Source: Laccaria trichodermophora (lineage: Eukaryota; Basidiomycota; Agaricomycetes; Agaricales; Hydnangiaceae). Taken from it: a stretch of DNA of 64,000 bases. The notes under the pieces were generated by a model. It was not told the origin of the DNA. It searched no databases and saw nothing but the letters and a program-made list of their open reading frames with translations. This document shows positions 60,401-64,000 of the stretch, in pieces; position 1 is the stretch's first letter; each line of letters opens with the position of its first letter. The translations under genes and the position numbers were made by a program. The stretch spans positions 1,612,001 through 1,676,000 of the forward strand of contig JACTVC010000001.1 in the NCBI GenBank assembly GCA_018417955.1. Direction: 5' to 3'.

Positions 60401-60753
60401 TGTATCTTAAAATCTTGGGAAAAACATCAAGAAGCTTTCCACAAAAAATGGCACCCAATGGACCAGTATTGCAGCCTGCAGAAAGAATTTATATATTTTG
60501 AAAAAGGACCCCAGACACCCTGGTATGATGGTATGGTATGGTATGGTATGATGGTATGGTATGGCATGGTATGGTATGAGGTGACATGGTATGGTATGGT
60601 AACATGGTATTGGTATGGTATGGGTTTTCCATACCATGGTACCATGGTATTGGTATGTGCTCTTATACCACCCTTGGAATGGGTACCATGGAGGTCCCCT
60701 AAATCAAAGAATTCATATACCTCACAGGTACCCTAAAATGGGTGACTGAAGTG

Positions 60754-60760
60754 AAAGTTC
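60754..60760. repeat. Target-site duplication, right copy
   Basis: AAAGTTC directly follows the terminal GACTGAAGTG of the palindrome. Confidence 0.85.
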
Positions 60761-62209
60761 AATCTAGTAGTGTTTAGTTAGATAAGACAATTAGTTGATA
60801 CAATAATGAAAATGGTACTGACCGGATATGCCAAGTCACCCCAAATAAACTTGCCCTCATCAAAAATTTCTGTGTGCTCCAAAAAGATACGGGTTTCCTC
60901 CCAAGCTAAACCATAGCCATAGTTGATGATGCGAAGATTGGGAAGGGAGACAATCTGTATAAAGGGCTTGATTAGATTCCCCTGAGGATAGAATGATAAT
61001 GGTAGGAGACATACCTGAATATTCAACAAATAATTGCACTTACAATCAAAGTAGCTTTCCCCTGTACCAGAAAGGTCTGTCAAACAAAGGGACCAGCGTC
61101 CCATCAACCATGCACCACCCACCATGCCACCCCTTACAGGAGTGACTCTCAACCCACTCCTTCGCTGCCTCCTTCTCTTCTGCTGTCGGCAGGGACACAG
61201 CCTTGTCCATAAACTCCTTCTGAAGGATCGTGGTCATAATGCAGCATGTCACAAGTCCAACTGTCCCTTTTGAGTACCCTGACCATTTTGACACCTTATC
61301 CAAGCCAGTGACATTCCCAAAGTGACCAAATCGATAGAGGGTGATGGCAATCTGATCCTCGACAGGCATTTGCTCATTTGACGAATGGTTAGAAAAGATT
61401 GGGTCGTCAATTATGGCACTGACCAGGCAATCAAAAGTGTAGGGGCTGACGCAAAGCTCTTGTCAGAAATGGTCTGGCCTTTCAGTCTTCAAGACATTGA
61501 GAACATGAGGCATTGTTCCTGGAGGTCTGGAAAATGGCCTTTGCAGTTTGTCGTAATGTCGATCATAAATATCCGCCAGTTCTTTTTGCACAGTGCATGA
61601 AAGTTGAGTCATCGCCTTGGTTGGTGTGGTTCCAAACCCTTCAATCTCATCGTCATCATCTTCCCAGTCCTCAATATCCCCTTCTGTCCCAGAAACATAC
61701 CCTCCCTTGTCATAGCCTCCCTCAGAACTGGAGCTACCACCCACAGAGCTGTAGGAGTCATCCTCAGGATCCACATCTTCTTCATCTGAACCTGGGTATC
61801 CTGCTGGAAGGAGTTCCAGCATGTTGTTGATTTTGGAGTTGGAGAAGAGCGAAGAAGAGGAGGAGGCAAGGGAGGTGAAAGAAGAGGAGTCGGAGGTAAT
61901 GTTGTCACTGCTGCTCTCAGAACTATTGCTTGTTGATGTGAACGCAGCCGCCAAGTGACCTGAATCCAATGAATTCTGCCCAGAGTCGATCATGGTGATG
62001 TTGACGTCCAGTGCTGTAGGGACATCAGGCAGCTCGTCGAGGATCGCCTCAAGCCCATCATCTGCATCCTCCAGCTGGCCTGTGTGCTGAAGAAAGCATT
62101 GTTGATGTTGCACATGCTGTGAAAGGTGTGTTGCACATGCTTTGCAGTACTGAAAGAACGCTTTGATGAGATTTTCTGACTGCCGTTGATGCTCTGTATG
62201 CTGTGCCAT

Positions 62210-63288
62210 GGAGTCTGCTGTGAAGCTTTCAGAAGAGGAATAAAATATATATGTATGTAAATTTTCATGGAATATACATGAAGTGGTCAGAACCAGCATG
62301 CAACAGAAGTTGAGGCCTCAAGATGAACTGGGGGGGTCAGAGTTAAACCCAGTTCAATGACGATTCAGGCAAAAAGAAAATCTCCAAATTGTCTTTGTAC
62401 CTGATCTCAAATTGTTGTTGAACCATTGCTGAACCAGTGACTCTGACTCCCCCTATTGAAACAAGGTGATTTGAGAATGGGGAGGGCAGAGAAGAGTTGT
62501 GTGGGGGTCAGAGGTGGCAGTCAGTTGTTGCAGTGACTCAATGCTGTTAGATCAACATGGCCGAAGTTGTTTGAACAAGGAAATTTGGGGTTGGCGAGGG
62601 CTGTATGTGTGGTGAGATTGCTCATAGGCAGCAGTCAATATGCCTGACTGCTGCCTTGGTTGTTTACTGTGGAGCATTCATCATATCAGGCAATGAGATT
62701 AAAAACCATGTTACTTACCTTTGATACTGGCTTCCTTTGCTGTTTGAGAGACTCAGATGGAGTGTGGAAGATGTTGGGGGTCAGTGAGCATGGATGACAA
62801 ATGGATGAACAGCCACATGATTTACAAATTATCTAAGTGCTGCACATGTGATTCAGTAGTGAAAACTGACCTGTATTACTCAATATGCCATGAAAGGTGT
62901 AAAAGTTTGCATAGATGTTGAGATAGGCACAGAAAGTAAACTTGATTTTTTTTAGTGCAAGGGAGCAAGTGGAAGGTACCTCCTGAAGTAGTGAACTGGG
63001 TGGTGAATAGTTCACTACTTCAGTGGCTATGACAATCAGAGCTGTTGCCAAATAGAACCAACCATCATCCTGTTGTCTGAATTTGCACAAACTGTCTGGC
63101 TCGCAAAGGCTGCATGAATATCAGCTCAAACTATTCCTTGGTAAGCCATATCATCCTCTTTTTCTTCCCTTTTTTTCTCTTCCTTCCTTATTTATTATTA
63201 TTTATTTTAAATTTTGGACACTCTCAGACCTTATATTTATTTGATCCCATCACGGATTTTTCCCAAGCTGTGTTACCACTAGTATTCC
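62210..63288. other. AT-rich flank of the Harbinger element
   Basis: No gene is recognised. A perfect hairpin with 14-bp arms (TGAAGTAGTGAACT and its reverse complement) lies at 62984-63022, loop 11 nt. Confidence 0.45.
62984..63022. repeat. Short perfect hairpin
   Basis: TGAAGTAGTGAACT, 11-nt loop, AGTTCACTACTTCA. Confidence 0.85.
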
Positions 63289-63650
63289 AGCTAAACTCAT
63301 ATCGATAGACCCACTTCGCGAATATAGCGTTTAGCCGCTTTGTTTATGTTGGTGCCTGCACAAACAGGCTTTACCAAACTCGGAACCTGCTTATTCCAGG
63401 AAAATGTGTGATTTCACTGGGCTGAAGACAGGCAGACATGAATGGAAATTGATATTCAATGTCAGTGATAATGTTTCAATGATTTTCGATGGCTATGATA
63501 GAGGGAAACTAGCAGGACACGAATTGAACAAATATTTAAGGTTGAACTTCCTCGGATTTATGACCACGTTTAGTTAGTTTTATTTGTTCGTACAAACAAG
63601 GTGGCTGAGCGCTGCATTTGCAAAGTGGGTCTATCGATGTGAGTTTAGCT
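63289..63650. mobile_element. MITE with inverted repeats of about 60 bp
   Basis: The left end (CAGCTAAACTCATATCGATA, then GACCCACTTCGCGAATATAG) is the diverged reverse complement of the right end, finishing ATCGATGTGAGTTTAGCTG at about 63650. Most mismatches are transitions. No clear target duplication was found. It marks the right border of the AT-rich island. Confidence 0.65.
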
Positions 63651-63802
63651 GTCAGCGAGCGATGCTTCTAGGAGCCTGTAGCCAGGCCAGCGGGCGGTCC
63701 GACATTCTGATCTACTCACCGGCTCTACCGTATTTGTATTGACCTTCCACCAGTGACCACGGATATACAATGACCTCTCGGGAGTCGGGAACTTGAACTT
63801 AC

Positions 63803-64000
63803 TCGAGGTCAGCTTTGACGGTGTCTTGTGACCTACCACGCAGGAGCCTTGCAATTCGGCGTTTGTGGTACGTTTCCGAAAAATCCGATTTGTTGATGGG
63901 TGATGACGGAGATGTTGTAGGATTCTTTCTCTCTCCGGGTTGTGGATTTGTCGAGAACACTGTGGTTGGACGGAGGGGAATGACTTGAAGGATGACGTTG
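63803..64000 (-). CDS. Possible partial gene entering from the right edge
   Basis: On the minus strand the sequence from 64000 to 63803 is one open frame (with FSTNPQPGERKNPTTSPSSP and YHKRRIARLLRGRSQDTVKA) ending at a GTAAGT donor at 63802. Composition is GC-balanced, unlike the island. I do not recognise the product and could not fix the next exon. Confidence 0.35.

Larger units (their letters stand above)
54536..60753. mobile_element. 6.2-kb near-perfect palindromic (foldback) element
   Basis: The left arm (54536-57577) is the reverse complement of the right arm (57695-60753); a 117-bp unique spacer (57578-57694) separates them. Terminal sequence is CACTTCAGTCACCCATTTTA. A 7-bp duplication AAAGTTC flanks both sides. 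The arms are almost identical base for base but differ in copy number in two internal tandem arrays: the left arm is about 110 bp longer in the ACCATACCATGGTATTGC array and the right arm about 127 bp longer in the AAAAGTTTGTAGTGTGCGC array. No transposase is encoded, so it depends on proteins in trans. Unlike the surrounding island, the inner arms keep many CpG sites, which suggests a younger age or different methylation. Confidence 0.9.
54296..62209 (-). pseudogene. PIF/Harbinger-type DDE transposase gene split by the palindromic insertion
   Basis: Minus strand, start at 62209 (MAQHTEHQRQSENLIKAFF). An acidic Ser-rich region precedes MPHVLNVLKTERPDHF, an in-frame TGA where Arg is usual, then VEDQIAITLYRFGHFGNVTG, YSKGTVGLVTCCIM, GGWCMVDGTLVPLFDRPFWY (first DDE aspartate), LPNLRIINYGYGLAWEETRI and FIWGDLAYP with a GTCAGT donor. 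The next exon starts 3' of an AG acceptor at 60766 and is cut after seven bases of target duplication by the insertion. It resumes at 54535 with ELWLIAPFKKPDSDLPDN, IFNNHVSMIRI, a TGA, SEHAIRFLKGCFQSLKGLCV and ends FAMKC at 54296. Excluding the insertion restores one continuous exon. CGA to TGA changes and the insertion make it non-functional. Confidence 0.85.

Noticed and set aside
1..64000. tRNA, rRNA or other structured RNA genes
   Set aside because: I scanned by eye for typical T-arm and A/B-box sequences and found none convincing; a covariance-model search would be decisive.

Overview
The window is fungal nuclear DNA, most likely from an agaricomycete (mushroom-forming basidiomycete). 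Genes carry many short introns (about 45-70 bp, GT..AG, a few GC..AG). The gene set includes an SRPK-like kinase, a fungal 7TM receptor, Ccr4, an Hsp110, a mitochondrial Lon, NACHT and NB-ARC proteins, and Plavaka and PIF/Harbinger transposons, and it fits that group. I cannot name the species.

Layout. 1-8.4 kb: a locus rearranged by segmental duplication, with a partial GPCR at the left edge, an SRPK-like kinase, broken duplicate pieces, an aspartic-peptidase-like gene with altered catalytic motifs, and a complete GPCR. 9-11.5 kb: CCR4. 12.2-15.5 kb: an aminopeptidase P-like gene with an eroded active site plus a duplicated relic of its 3' end. 16.8-21.4 kb: a NACHT (NLR-like) gene on the minus strand whose 3' half is a tandem array of about 54-nt introns separated by 3-nt exons. 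23.2-25.5 kb: a secreted single-pass membrane protein. 25.9-28.4 kb: Hsp110/Sse1. 29.8-32.1 kb: a second NACHT gene running into an AT-rich, transposon-bearing island (to about 35.3 kb). 35.4-38.9 kb: mitochondrial Lon/Pim1. 39.2-40.6 kb: a frameshifted relic of an agaricomycete-specific family. 40.8-44.6 kb: an NB-ARC-TPR protein. 44.6-63.7 kb: a transposon island with a decayed Plavaka element, a repeat element built from a GGACT minisatellite, and a PIF/Harbinger transposase gene split by a 6.2-kb near-perfect palindrome flanked by a 7-bp target-site duplication.

Base composition falls into two classes. Housekeeping genes are GC-balanced and CpG-rich. Three islands (about 16.8-20.9, 31-35.3 and 41.2-63.2 kb) are AT-rich and nearly free of CpG outside the palindrome. 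Each island begins inside an NLR-type gene: the 5' exons are CpG-normal and the 3' part is CpG-depleted. Most in-frame stops in the transposases sit where the family has arginine and read TGA, as expected from CGA to TGA by CpG deamination.

The most unusual features are the single-codon exon array (17,819-19,642) and the giant palindromic insertion (54,536-60,753). Exon boundaries were read by eye from splice motifs and reading frame; no RNA data or database search was available.
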